The notes under the pieces are model-generated. The model was not told the origin of the DNA. It saw only the letters and a list, made by a program, of their open reading frames with translations, and searched no databases. 64,000 nucleotides of DNA, taken from Calamus simplicifolius. Its lineage: Eukaryota > Streptophyta > Magnoliopsida > Arecales > Arecaceae. The stretch covers positions 124,001 through 188,000 of the forward strand of contig UESW01004077.1 of NCBI GenBank assembly GCA_900491605.1, in the 5' to 3' direction. The translations under genes were made by a program, and so were the position numbers. Positions 53,501-64,000 of the stretch are shown piece by piece (position 1 is the first letter of the stretch; each line of letters begins with the position of its first letter).

Positions 53501-56500
53501 AATTAAATCTTAAGCATATCTAATCAAATAAAAAGCAGTGCTAACATCATAACAAGAGTGAGTTAACAACAAAATATGAGGGCAAACTTTAAGCTTAGTG
53601 GTTAACATCATAACAGTGAGTTAAAAAGATAAGGATTTTGGAGGTAATGAACTTCTTTTCCATAGCTCAAAATGGTGCAAAAAAGGGATCAGGAGAGCTG
53701 TTTGAGAGTTCTTTCGGCAGAAAAAGAAACAAAGGGGGAAAAAGCAATCCTTGCTTATTTGTACCATGGAAGACTTTGGAAGATAGTGGTGGGAAATGAT
53801 GAAGAATGAACACTTTTATTAGAGGCAGAACTGAATTCTGAAGTAGATAAGCAGTATGTTTTTTCCCCTCCTAATTTGTGGAGTGGTTTGTTGAGTATCA
53901 TCACCATTACATCCTAGAGCATATTAGGGCCATCATATGCAGTCATATTCTATACACTGTTATTAAATATTAATAGATCTGATTGAGCAGTGGCTTCGAT
54001 GCTTATGGAAAATGATGTATTCGTTAATAGATTTTCATGTTTGTATGATTGGAGAAATGGTCAGAAAATTGAAATGTTATTACTGCTACAGTCTTTCAGT
54101 ATCAATATGAATCTTTTGCAACATATTTTAGAGTTATAACAGGAAAGATATATTTGGTTTGCTATGTCAGAGGATTGTTCTTAACTTTATTATGCTCCTC
54201 TGCTTTCAACCGGATTGTAGTCTTTCACCTGTGTTGTCAGGGCTTGTTCTGGTTGGTATATGTATTTATCCATATTTGTGTGTATGTCAATCTTTTTTAA
54301 TGTTATTGCATCTTTTTTAATGGCTGACCACTGTTAATATTTAAATTTGTTTTTCTCCCAGCCTGAGACATTTGTAAAGGTCCGTCCACGTTGCGAGGCA
54401 CCTAGGCGTGATATGGTGTATCCTTTGAACTATACACCATGCCGTTATGTACGGATCTCTTGTTTGCGAGGAAATCCAATAGCTATATTTTTTATTCAGG
54501 TAGATTTATATCTTCTTTCTCTCCTACACTAGGTTAAGATCTACTACTTTAAAAAATGACAGTATAATTTTCAATAATCCATCAATCAGAGACTAAAATA
54601 TCAAAAGTCTTGGAGTTTTGTTTGAGTTGTCACCATCATAGTTTTAAATCTTAGTGAGATGTTCTATGGCATGCTCGGTTAGGTTGCTGTCCCAAGTGTA
54701 GGGATAGGGCCATCTTGCCATTACCTTAGCATCCCAATTGACATGTCTTGGACCTCTCTCATCTCAAGTGTTGGGACAAGTTGAGACTATGGCATGTCCC
54801 ATTCCATGAAAAAATTGGTATGTACCCATCTCATGAGATTTAAAACCTTGGTCACCATAGTAGTTTTGAAGCATTTGATGATCTATTATGGGGGTCTTGA
54901 TGGCTATCTTCATGGGAGGGCATTTTGTGTCATGTATGCTGATAATATTCTGTGATATACTTCCTGGTGCTCTGGACCTGTGAATACATAGGCATTAATG
55001 CAGTCTAGTGATGCTCGGACTCCTTCTTGCTGAAAGTTGACTGCAGATTGTCTTTAGCCATTTAATTGTGCTAGTCTTTTTGCTTCATTGTACTTGTGCA
55101 AACAGATAGGTCTAATGACTCAGCTCCTCATTAGCATTCTTCTTGTGCCCAGTATTTTACTGATTCAGCAGGAATCTTTTCTGATACATGACCATCATCA
55201 CTTTCTGTTATTGGATTCTGATGTTTGTTATAATTCCTGAAGAAGTTGATTTTTCAGACTATGTTTCTGTAATGAATCTCATGACCGATAATGTTAATTC
55301 TTCAAAATGGCCTGGTAACAATTTGAATCTTTTTTTTGTGTGTCTTTTCAGAACTTTGGTCTCAAGATTATATCTTGTTAAGCCTTCTTTCTTTCTTTCT
55401 TTATTTTTTTTTCCTTTTTGTTGACCTGGGAAATGAATATCTATTGAACCTATTCCTGTAGAATCCACTATTATATCCGTAATCAATCATCTTTTTCCTT
55501 TTCAATTTTTATTAACATATAATAATTAATTGATATCTGTCCAGCTGATTGGAGTTACTGTGACTGGATTGGAGCCTGAGTTTCAACCTGTTGTCAATTA
55601 TTTGTTACCACAAATTATTTCACACAAACAAGATGCCCATGATATGCATCTTCAGGTAAATCATAATATTTCTATAATTGACCTTGCTTTTCATTTACCT
55701 TTTTAAACTTTTCTATAATGATTTTGCTTCAAATTCTAATGCTGTATAGTTCATAGTTGCTTCAAGATATGGCAAGTCGATTGCTGGTTTCTCTCCCCCA
55801 ACTTGAGGTATAATTACTTCATTTTGTTTTATTCAAGAATTTTACATTTAGAATGATTGTTGATAAGGTTTCTATCCTATCACTGCAGGCAGAACTTACC
55901 AGTTTTGCTGATGCAGCTGAGGCTAACATACGCTTTTTTGCAATGCTTGCTGGTCCATTTTATCCTATTCTGCACCTTTTAAATGAAAGGTAAGAATTAA
56001 ACAGTTTTTTTGGAGTGTTTTGTGGCATATTATCATGTTATGAATATATTAGCTCATATCTTGAGCTTGTTTCTTTGATGAAGAATATGTTTCATGAACT
56101 TACCTGCACTTGGATTAACTTCACATGTGCTAGAGCTGGATCAAACTACTTTAATTTGAACCGCCTACAGTTTATACATGGGGAAGCAATTATATGGGGC
56201 AAGTAGTTCAGGGTATTAGGTTTGACCATCTTCCTTGGCAAGGTTGTCCAATTGCCTAGGTGGTTGGGGGATTGACCCCTTTGAAGGTTTTGGCAGAATG
56301 TCTACGTGGCCCAGTGGGTTCTTGAGTGGAAAAAGAATCATCCAACTCATATTTTTCCATATATAGAATCATGTATACTTCATAAAAAATTCTACAACAA
56401 AAAACTATATAGTTTTTAGAAACATGAAGGAACATTGCTTAGATAAATAATAAAGCCGTTCAGTACTTTAGCTATGCAATAATAAAATCTTTGATTTAAT

Positions 56501-59500
56501 TAATTTAGTTTTCTTAATAAATTTTCTGTTAAGTTATTCAAAGTATTTGAAGCTTCTTAGAAACATTACATGTTCAAGCCTCAGTTAATGTGTTATAGGT
56601 GAACTTGACTTCCTTCTTTTCTCAATTAATTCTTCTTTACTGGAAAAGAGAACTAGTTTAAAAAAATGATGCTTTTGATAAACAAAAAAACAAGGCAATG
56701 TGTTGAGACAAAGGCTGCCCCTAGGTGTCTAAGAGTCTGCTTAGGTGCCAACCTAGGTGCTTAGGGGGCTACCGTGCATAAAGGTTTGGAAAGCTCTACT
56801 TGCCTTGGTGGTTGGATTGTTCGAGCATCCAATTAGGCTTGTGACAACCTTGTTCCTTGGTCTTATTTCTCCTTTCCAAGAAGAAAAAATATCTTGCTAT
56901 ATCTTTAAGAGTTAATAACTGTGGGATGGGTTACTATGTTGCAAGAACCTACTATCAAGGGTACCTAGTCCAATGAATATGCTTGGAATAGTCCATGAGC
57001 TTATTTTCTAGAACTATTTGCCTAGAGAGAGTCATTTCAACCACTATCTCAGCAATTTCAGAATGAAGATGAGTCAAGACTTTGATAAGTATTTTTGGGC
57101 AAAGGTGCATCAGACGAGTAGCAGAGAAATTTATGGTCCCGCTCATGTGAACTCTCAGTGGGGTACATCTTCGCCCATTGTTTGAAGCTTGTGCTGGTAA
57201 TTGATCAAATGAGGGTATTACTCGTCTTTTGTCACTTGTCTTAATAAGCAAATTGGTAATTGTTTGGTGATTCATACAACTTGGAAAGAAAAACTTTATG
57301 CAAGATATTCTTTTCCCCATAATTTAAGAACCAAAAACATCAAGTGCTTCCATCCTATCAACTGATTTCATTTGATGCTTGCCTAATTTTGCAAAGAAGA
57401 TGGGTTTTTGGATTTAAATGATAAATGCCATCCAACTAGTCATCTTCCTTGAGGTGCACGTGAAGAGACTACTGCATATTGAAGGTTGTAAGGATAGCCC
57501 TGCCCATTTGGTTAGTGAGGTGTTACAAGAGTAGCACGAAGGGATGGTGAGCTAAGGTAGGGAGGAACATCATTACAAGGTAGCAAGGCAGAAAATTTTG
57601 AATGATGATACAAATGAAGTGTGAAACACTTAAGTCACACGAGGGCAAGGATCAGACAGAGCAACAGTCTATAAGGAATATTGAATTGCTTTAAAAGACA
57701 AGAGGATGACAGAAAGCCCCTGATAAGATACAATGCAAAGAAATTGGTATATTAGAGGGAGGAAAAGGACCTGTAAGCATAATACAAATTTTTTCCAAGG
57801 AAGGGAGGTGCTATCCATGCAAAGGAATATGCCCTTATGTTGCAGGATGGAAGAAAGCACAAGCAATAATAGATTCGAACCAATTTTAAAATAGAATGAT
57901 CTATTGATACCTGATGGTAATGAATCATATTTCACTGAAATTGAACCACTTCAGAAGGGTGGAGAAAGCTCAATTGCTTCCAAAAGATGTTCCAAAGAAA
58001 TGATGCATTGTTATTAGAAAAATGTCAGCCATATTATTTACCCATTGTGGGATCTCCATAGGAGCATCTTCAAAGCTTAAAAAAATAATGGTTTTGGGCT
58101 TTGTGTGAATCTGGAGGTGTGTGAAAAATTCTGACAAACAGCATATCCAAGCCAAAAAAAAAAAGAAAGAAAAGAAAACAGTGGCAATAATCCAGCATAT
58201 ACAGTTAGGCGAGAATGATTTAGTATATACAGTTAGGCTAGGTTATGCCATTTTACTAGTGTGAATAACATTCATATCGTAATACTATAAGCCTCTTTAA
58301 TATTAAATGAAAGGAATCTTAAGGGACAGATGATGGTTTTCATGTTTCTTGCATGCCTCTTTTTGTAATTTTTGGTTATTGCTTTAAGCTAATCCTTTGA
58401 TATTTTAGTGTTTCCAACTAAAGAATAATGTGATTGAGGTAGCCATGAAGTTGTGGAAATATGCAACATATTGGCGAGACTTCTTGAGAATTCTATGTAG
58501 CAGTTAATTTGATGGATAGGATAGAGGTAGAGGTAAATCTAAACTAACATGGATAGAAATATTAAAAAAAGATATAACTATTTGTAATTTAAATGTCGAC
58601 TTGATCCTAAATAGAGCAGAGTGGAGGAAGCAGATTCATGTAGCCGACCCCATGTAGTTGGGAAAAGGCTTAGATGAGTTGAGTTGAGTTAATTTGATGG
58701 ATAGTCACATCATGGATATCCTAAATAAAAATACTAGGCGAACGAGGATCCATGAAGCCGACCTCAAATAGTTAGGAACAGTCTTGAAGATTTTGACTAA
58801 GATTATTAGTTAATTCAAATGATAATAAATAGAAAAAAATTAGACCTATAAATTTCACCATTAATAATACAGGGATGTAGAGTTTTTGTGAATAATATGT
58901 TCCATTATAAATTTAGAGTTTATGTAAATAATGTAGTTTTAAATCTTTGAATATAACATCTTAATTCAAATAAAAATTGCAGTGTCTAGTTCTTATGAAA
59001 ATGAACCGTTCAAGTTCTTCTTTTGTTTGACATATTCAATTAAGCTGATTTAATTATTTGTATTTGTAAAAAATATGCCTTTTTTAATTCTTTTTTTGTT
59101 ACTGGATATACCTGACACAAAGGCTAGGAATATCATGATGCCTTTTGGGCAAGATGTGTGAGATGCATGGTAAAAAAATCAGAAGACAGAATTCTATTTG
59201 CATAGGAAGGATACAAGTATTGAAATTTCTTGGATGTAAGGTATTGAATGTCTGATTCAACAAGCTTTAGCAAATAGAATCCGAGGTTAATAATATATAA
59301 CTAGTTACTGACAAATCTATTTTTCATTTTTGTAAGCATTTAACATGCATATAATAAACAGTTTTGCATACATAAAAATTATCACTACTATTGAAAACAA
59401 TTACCTTGTTTTGGGATTAAGGCTTTGTTGTTGTATTAAAAACAATTACCTTCTGTTTATGTTATATAAGATATTTATTATTAACTATTATTGATATGTC

Positions 59501-59632
59501 TCTTTTGATGGATTAATATCCCTTTTCTATTAAATTTGTAGGGAAGCTGCAAAAGCACTGCCTAACTCTTCTGATTCAGATGCTTTTAGGACCAATCAGA
59601 CTTCTACCCTAACTGTGTCCTCGAATTTTGAG
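50418..59632 (+). CDS. conserved plant protein of unknown function, N-terminal part (seven exons; continues past the window)
   Basis: Exons 50418-50582, 52090-52170, 54362-54499, 55545-55655, 55757-55807, 55889-55989 and 59542-59632 join in frame through GT-AG introns and give 246 codons with no stop. The N-terminus (HVLDPDLRTHWST, EWILLELDEACLLSHIRIYN, RYVRISCLRGNP) has the layout of a discoidin/F5-8C-like beta-sandwich, a ligand- or partner-binding fold; this is my inference from pattern. A helical segment (QPVVNYLLPQIISHKQDAHD and beyond) follows. No signal peptide or membrane segment is present from this ATG. I recall closely similar plant proteins of unknown function that begin at this Met and are much longer, so the window holds only the N-terminal part. 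The frame is open upstream to an ATG at 50124, which would add 98 residues including a hydrophobic stretch; I consider this leader sequence. I assign no function. Confidence 0.85.
50583..52089 (+). other. host gene intron 1 (1507 bp)
   Basis: GT-AG intron, phase 0. It holds a truncated LINE at 51224-51536; otherwise nothing is seen. Confidence 0.8.
51224..51536 (+). mobile_element. 5'-truncated L1-type LINE in intron 1
   Basis: The last part of LINE RNase H (IEGDSLSVIRWL-like, then YREANTAA) and a 3' tail (GATTGGTGTGATCACCCGTC, then A-run) that matches the tail of the full LINE at 47050-47176. A 12-bp repeat TAAGTTAAGATC lies just before it (51212-51223) and 12 bp after the A-run (51549-51560), probably the target duplication. 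Confidence 0.8.
52090..52170 (+). CDS. host gene exon 2
   Basis: 27 codons (EACLLSHIRIYN to AGLRYK); acceptor TTGCAG, donor GTTTGC; phase 0 at both ends. Confidence 0.85.
52171..54361 (+). other. host gene intron 2 (2191 bp)
   Basis: AT-rich intron; no gene or clear repeat seen in it. Confidence 0.75.
54362..54499 (+). CDS. host gene exon 3
   Basis: 46 codons (PETFVKVRPRCEAPRRD to NPIAIFFIQ), phase 0; acceptor CTCCCAG, donor GTAGAT. Confidence 0.85.
54500..55544 (+). other. host gene intron 3 (1045 bp)
   Basis: Contains the MITE-like element at 54641-54846; otherwise AT-rich without features. Confidence 0.75.
54641..54846. mobile_element. MITE-like foldback in intron 3
   Basis: GTTTTAAATCTTAGTGAGATG at the left end is inverted at the right end (GTTTTAAATCTCATGAGATG on the minus strand). 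206 bp in total, flanked by similar 'caccat(c/a)' words. Small, non-coding, with terminal inverted repeats: MITE by structure. Confidence 0.55.
55545..55655 (+). CDS. host gene exon 4
   Basis: 37 codons (LIGVTVTGLEPEFQP to HDMHLQ), phase 0. Confidence 0.85.
55757..55807 (+). CDS. host gene exon 5
   Basis: 17 codons (LLQDMASRLLVSLPQLE), phase 0, between introns of 101 and 81 bp. Confidence 0.82.
55889..55989 (+). CDS. host gene exon 6
   Basis: 101 nt (AELTSFADAAEANIRFF to LHLLNE plus two bases), donor GTAAGA; phase 2 end completed by exon 7. Confidence 0.85.
58430..58695 (+). mobile_element. RTE-type LINE 3' relic in intron 6
   Basis: A frame reads RGRGKSKLTWIEILKKDI, then LNRAEWRKQIHVADPM and a stop, which is the typical C-terminal end of plant RTE-clade LINEs. 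It is followed by the GAGTTGAGTTGAGTT tail made of short tandem units, as RTE elements have. The copy is 5'-truncated. Confidence 0.75.
58735..58805 (+). mobile_element. second RTE-type 3' fragment
   Basis: 'atccatgaagccgacctcaa' with the following 'atagttaggaac' is a diverged second copy of the RTE end at 58640-58670. Confidence 0.5.
59542..59632 (+). CDS. host gene exon 7
   Basis: 91 nt completing 64 codons with exon 6 (REAAKALPNSSDSDAFR to LTVSSNFE), Ser/Thr-rich; donor GTAGGT. The next exon is not found in the remaining 4.4 kb. Confidence 0.8.
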
Positions 59633-60561
59633 GTAGGTGCACCATGCCTCTAATGCATATTAGTTATGATTGTTTATATGTTTTTACCATCATTTTCATT
59701 GTAAAATGTGCCTACCAATTTTGATTACTTAGTTGATAGTTTGCCACAGATCAAAATTATTCAATGCAAGTATGTAAATACTTTGCATGCCAGTTTGTAC
59801 TAGTTATACCAGATTGTACCAGTAAGGTATCAATATTATTACATACTGTCACGCGGTCATTCAGTTCTATTTTGCTGTCTGGGACCAAAAGGCATACATT
59901 TTATTGGTATAGTGCCATAGTGTACTGATAAGGTATTGGTATTGGTAATTTAAACCTTGATGTGATGTCTTTTTTCCTTTTTTTCCTTTTTCCTTTGTGG
60001 TATGAGTTGGTTCTGCCCCATCTATAGGAAATTGATCAACAGTTATCTCGAAAAACCATGTTTCATTTACAAGTCATAAATTTTGTTTTCTGACAAAATA
60101 TGGAGCTACATGGAGAAGGCAAACTTTGCAGCTTGCATGATATAATTATATTATTGTGTTGTAATATAGGGACCATCTAGATAATACAAAGCTCTTTCAT
60201 TGAGGATAATTTTTTTTGGTATAATTTGTGCTGGAAAACAGTGCAATTAACATAAACTAACTTACCGTTCTCCAACATAATTCTGTCCATAAATTGTCAC
60301 AAGAAAGTGGAAGAAGGATTTCGATGCAATGGGGCTTTGTGGTGCACAAGTCTGGCTGAGACAGTTAACTATTGCAGGGAGGAACTACTCAGATGATCTA
60401 TTTGGTTCATCGCATCCAAAGATGCATTCAAATTCGGATAGGTTGTGCCTGGAGCTGCAGCATTTCGAATTGCAATTATATTAAATTCTCTATTTGGAAG
60501 GATGCAATTATAAATGCTGAATCTAATGTTCTTTTATTTGCTTGGCTACATCAATAACTTA

Positions 60562-60964
60562 ATGCATGTTTAGTATCACTTTTGTTTCTTGTTTTTTATT
60601 TTTAAAAGTAAAAACACGAAATTCAATGTAAAAAATATGTTTGGTTACATTGTTTTCATTTTTTATTTTTAAAAGTAAATTTTATTATTTATGAAAAATG
60701 TGGAAGTGAAAATTTTTTTTAAAAGTAACTTTTGGGAACCGAAAGAACTTTTTAGAAAAGTAATTTGTTGAAAGTGTCTCATGTTGTAAAATATAAAAAA
60801 ATAATAGCAGCTACCAAATATATTTCTATTGTTAGAAATATAAAAATAAAAAGCAATAGTGACTACCAGACATATTTTTGTCGTTAGAAGTGTAAAAAAG
60901 AAAAATGAAAACAGATTTTCTGTTTTTTTTTTTTAAATAACTGACAAGTGATGCCAAACACAGC
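60562..60964. mobile_element. MITE-like foldback in intron 7
   Basis: ATGCATGTTTAGTATCACTT at the left end pairs with the right end (GGCTGTGTTTGGCATCACTT on the minus strand). The inside is rich in 'tttttaaaagtaa' words on both arms, so pairing extends further with mismatches. About 400 bp, non-coding. Confidence 0.5.
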
Positions 60965-61951
60965 CTTAGTTAATTGCAAGAAGACGTCTAAATTGTCTAC
61001 TTATCCAATTTTTCCCTTCTGTTTTTTTTTCCTTTTTTGGTCATCTTACTTGACGACCAGACAGAGCTAAAGTGACGTTATACCATGGGATTAGATCCTA
61101 TCCATCCCATACTGATGTTCCGGAGCCAATTATTTTGTCAATAGAAAAAATAATGCTGCAAGTGAGCATTCTGATAGCCTCATTGATGAACAGAAGGCAT
61201 TTGCCCCACTTTTGACATCTTGATTTATGATACGAAGACCTTTCTTTTGTTTTGTCCAGTTCTTTATAGCATTATATTTTTTTTCCTTCTTATGATCCAA
61301 TTGTGAACAAGAAAGCATTTTCTTCAAGTTACTTAACTGGGACCTCTCAAAAGAATAATGGAAAAATAAGATAATTTTGAAAGCAAGGCTTCAAGTCCCC
61401 TTTTCTTTCATTGATTTCCTAATATAAATAATTATAATGCCTCCATGCATATCAGTGAGGTCCATACTTGCCAAATCTGGCTCAGATTCCTCTTCTAAAA
61501 TAGCCATTATTAGTGGAAATAATCATGAAAAATGTTAATATTTTTAGGAGCTAAATCTCAATATCTACATCAACTGTGTGTACAGCCAGTTTCTTCTTAG
61601 ATTAGTGAGTTATGCTGGGTCAAATCTTTCTTAAAAGAAACTTTTTTTTTTTAATTGGCCTGTTAGGAGGTCTAAATATTGCTGAATGTTTTTTATCACT
61701 GCATGTGTCGAATCCTTTAGGGTGTCAGCGCATTTTGTAGATATTGAAAGGTTACCCAATTTCAAGAAAAGGGCATTTCTCAAATCAAACATTGTATATG
61801 GAAGTTATGGCATTGAGAGGCTTTGATGTGCAATTTGGCTTTTGATGTGGTGGATCTTGCTCCCCAACCCTGTGCAAACCTATTTAGGACGACTAGGTTG
61901 GTTCACAATGGATCTGCTGATCCTCATGGCATTCTTTTTTCACAAACCATT

Positions 61952-61955
<4 letters not shown>

Positions 61956-61991
<36 letters not shown>
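61956..61991. repeat. (TC)n microsatellite
   Basis: About 18 uninterrupted TC units. Confidence 0.9.
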
Positions 61992-61995
<4 letters not shown>

Positions 61996-62532
61996 GCTGT
62001 TCTCTAGTGCCCACTTAACCGTAGTAATCTGTTTAACTATCAAGAGGAAGAAATTGCTTTATTGACCGTTTAACCTTTTTGGCAACCATGCTTTTTTCAA
62101 ATTGATCAGTGAATATATAACATACATTGTGTGCTCCATGGGTTGCCAATGTCATGCTCTCAGGTTATACAGATGCATGGATCATGCTTTAGATGTTTTG
62201 AAGAATTCTCTAAGGTAGAGTTCATCCAAAATTTAAAATTAAGTGATCAAGCTATTCTTTCTGCTGCATTGGATATATTAAGTTAGAGTCTTCCATTGAT
62301 AGGAATTATTAGCTTTAGCTTTCACACTTTCTAAAGCTTGAAGGAATACGTAGTAGTAGAGTCCTTTTTTAGTTATTGCACTGTATATTTCTTATATCCT
62401 CTTAATGCTTAAGTAGCCTTTTAAAGGATAACAGCCTCCTCCATGTGGAGAATTTGGTCATGATATGGAATCTGCATGCTTTAATAAACAATAAGGAAGC
62501 ACTTGGAACAATTGGCATTATGAAAGACACCA

Positions 62533-62812
62533 TTTAAAACCAAGGTCCGTTGTACCAGAAACCCATACCCTTTCGGTGTTAGGTTGGTGTTGTTTGGTAT
62601 GGAGCATATCGTACTGAATTGGCGGTGTACTGATTAGGTGAACCGAGAGGCTTTAACCTATGAACCGTCCGATATTAAGCCAAACCATGGTATAGGATGG
62701 TTTGGCTCCTATATGGAATCGAACCACCAAACTATATTGGTTTCAAACCGGTCCAGTATAGTTTGCACTAAACCACTTAGTTCATTATGATTCGACGATC
62801 ATTGTTTAAAAC
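62533..62812. mobile_element. possible MITE-like element in intron 7
   Basis: TTTAAAACCAAGGTCCG at the left end and an inverted, diverged counterpart at 62793-62812 (GTTTTAAACAATGATCGTCG on the minus strand) border 280 bp with 'ggtttgg' and 'accggt' words. A related-looking stretch, with 'taccag' and 'ggtatt' words, lies at about 59780-59960. Confidence 0.35.
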
Positions 62813-63059
62813 AAATTCAGAACTGAGTGCAGCAATATCTAGGGCAAGGAGTTATGTGTGGAATGATTGCTACCAACATGAAAATCATCATCAGAGGTGG
62901 AAGAGCTTTAATATACATCCTTTTCAACATGTTAGGACACGAATAGAAATAGTGGGCATGAATAGCTTTCATACAACATGACTTGCTTATGAGTTGCAAT
63001 CGTTGTTCCTGGTATTATGGCCTTCCACGGGTCATCATCAATGATATGGGACACAAGTG

Positions 63060-63060
<1 letters not shown>

Positions 63061-63090
<30 letters not shown>

Positions 63091-63125
63091 ACGCACGCGC
63101 GCGCGCACACACACTCACACACACA
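63061..63125. repeat. compound (TC)n-(GC)n-(CA)n repeat
   Basis: TC units, then CGCACGCACGCGCGCGCG, then CACACACACTCACACACACA. Alternating purine-pyrimidine DNA over about 40 bp. Confidence 0.9.
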
Positions 63126-64000
63126 GGCAGTTCTTGAGAAAAGCTGTCTTTTTCACCTTTGTTTCTGTTGTGGTGACAGGAAATACTATCAACTTTAACT
63201 GTCATTTGTTATCCAAGTCTTCATTGTTGTAGTGGGCCATTACTTTTTGGCTGGACACGTTTGGACTTTATATGTTACACTTCATATTCTTTTATAACAA
63301 TCAGTACAACAAGACATATTTATATGGATTTCCTTATCTATTTTGTTTTGATGGAATTTAGACTCGATCAAGAGAAGGAAGAGTTTCCTTTAACCTGCTC
63401 AACTTGAATCTCTTTGAAGAAAATTTAGAAGAATAAAGAAAAGGGCGAAACTAGGGTTTAGGTCCCCCTTTTCCTTCATTAATAAATAACAAAATTGAGT
63501 TACAAAGCCTTTATTTATGCTTGTGAAGTCTGCCCTTCCACAATTCTGCTTGAGTTTCTCTTTTGCTTAAAGGGTTATGGCTTTCCTGAAATAGACTTGA
63601 TTAGTGGAAACAATCATGGACAAAGCTAAAATCCTAAGGTAGATCTCGAATGGTCCAAGTTCTGGAAAGGATGTTTTTTCTTTGATCAGCTCATTTGAGG
63701 CCTGAATGAAGGAATTTGGCCTTTATTGCTTGATGCACAACACCCTTACAAGGTGATGCCATGTAGCATGAGTGAGAAAAGTTAATTGATTAGAAAAAAA
63801 GGGCACCTCAATTGGACTAGTATAAACAAAATTAGGGCCCTTGAAAGTATAGCGCATGACTCAACTTTTCAGTGTAGTGGATCTTATTTCTAGATAATAT
63901 CTAATCTTCATTGTAGTGGTCAAAGTGGTCCACATTGAGCTTGGTACTCCTCCTGGGTTAGGTTTTTGTCTTAAGATTTGTGCCTTACAGATAGCTAAGG

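Larger units (their letters stand above)
55990..59541 (+). other. host gene intron 6 (3552 bp)
   Basis: Long intron with an RTE-type LINE 3' relic (58430-58695), a second shorter tail (58735-58805), and an imperfect foldback at about 56239-56860 (CAAGGTTGTC at both ends in inverted order). Short open frames in it are not supported as genes. Confidence 0.75.
59633..64000 (+). other. host gene intron 7, incomplete (more than 4.3 kb)
   Basis: No convincing exon follows exon 7. The stretch holds two foldback elements, a TC microsatellite, and a TC/GC/CA compound repeat. Only the 3' part of the gene, outside the window, would close this intron. Confidence 0.6.

Noticed and set aside
56955..57320. 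Minus-strand ORF of 121 codons in intron 6 (and 57669-57935)
   Set aside because: Composition resembles translated non-coding AT-rich DNA; no motif recognised and no splice or promoter support.
63900..64000. Possible acceptor 'cttacag' at the right edge as exon 8 start
   Set aside because: Only about ten bases follow; no way to judge the frame or similarity, so it is not called.
1..64000. tRNA and rRNA genes
   Set aside because: I saw no cloverleaf-like tRNA or conserved rRNA segment; TGGTATCAGAGC words are primer-binding sites next to LTRs.

Overview
The window is a piece of a large, repeat-rich flowering-plant nuclear genome, most likely a monocot; a palm-like genome would fit the long introns, but that is only an impression. 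Every coding sequence outside 50.4-59.6 kb belongs to transposable elements. One host gene is visible: a spliced plus-strand gene starting at 50418, whose first seven exons (246 codons) lie in the window and which runs off the right edge.

Layout. 1-1480: remnants resembling the 5' end of a minus-strand hAT-type transposon, with promoter and GC-rich subterminal repeats present twice. 1690-2160: CT-rich tract. 2252-2771: small element with two 167-bp terminal repeats (TRIM-like). 3008-23102: a minus-strand SIRE/Maximus-like Ty1/copia element with perfect 5-bp target duplications (CTAGG), an extra ORF between pol and the 3' LTR, and TTAGAG/CTCTAA hairpin motifs. Inside its integrase gene sits a plus-strand Athila-like Ty3/gypsy element (9584-19256, target duplication TAGGT) with an uninterrupted 973-codon RT-RNase H-integrase frame. 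24321-40820: a 16.5-kb plus-strand Tat-lineage Ty3/gypsy element with a second RNase H, three hairpin arrays downstream of pol, a small antisense ORF with its own TATA box, and a four-exon antisense gene (39110 to 36135). 41232-47176: a full-length plant L1-type LINE with a perfect 16-bp target duplication. 47193-48571: AT-rich intergenic DNA with a MITE-like element. 48572-49960: a solo LTR of the Tat family with a perfect 5-bp duplication (GAAAG), ending 457 bp before the host start codon. 50113-50161: three G-boxes. 50418 onward: host gene, whose introns hold a truncated LINE, an RTE-type LINE 3' relic and several foldback elements.

How it fits together. Insertion order can be read directly: the TRIM-like layer is oldest, then the copia element (LTRs about 10% diverged by eye), then the Athila-like element (LTRs about 4-5% diverged). 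Nearly all coding breaks in the elements are stop codons one C-to-T or G-to-A transition away from a sense codon, the pattern left by cytosine methylation and deamination. The recurring oddity is structural: the LTRs of all three LTR-retrotransposon families, and two internal regions, carry short perfect hairpins, often tandem, with variants whose stem changes are compensated on both arms. The solo LTR carries a TATA box on the same strand as the host gene 767 bp upstream of its ATG and may act on that gene.
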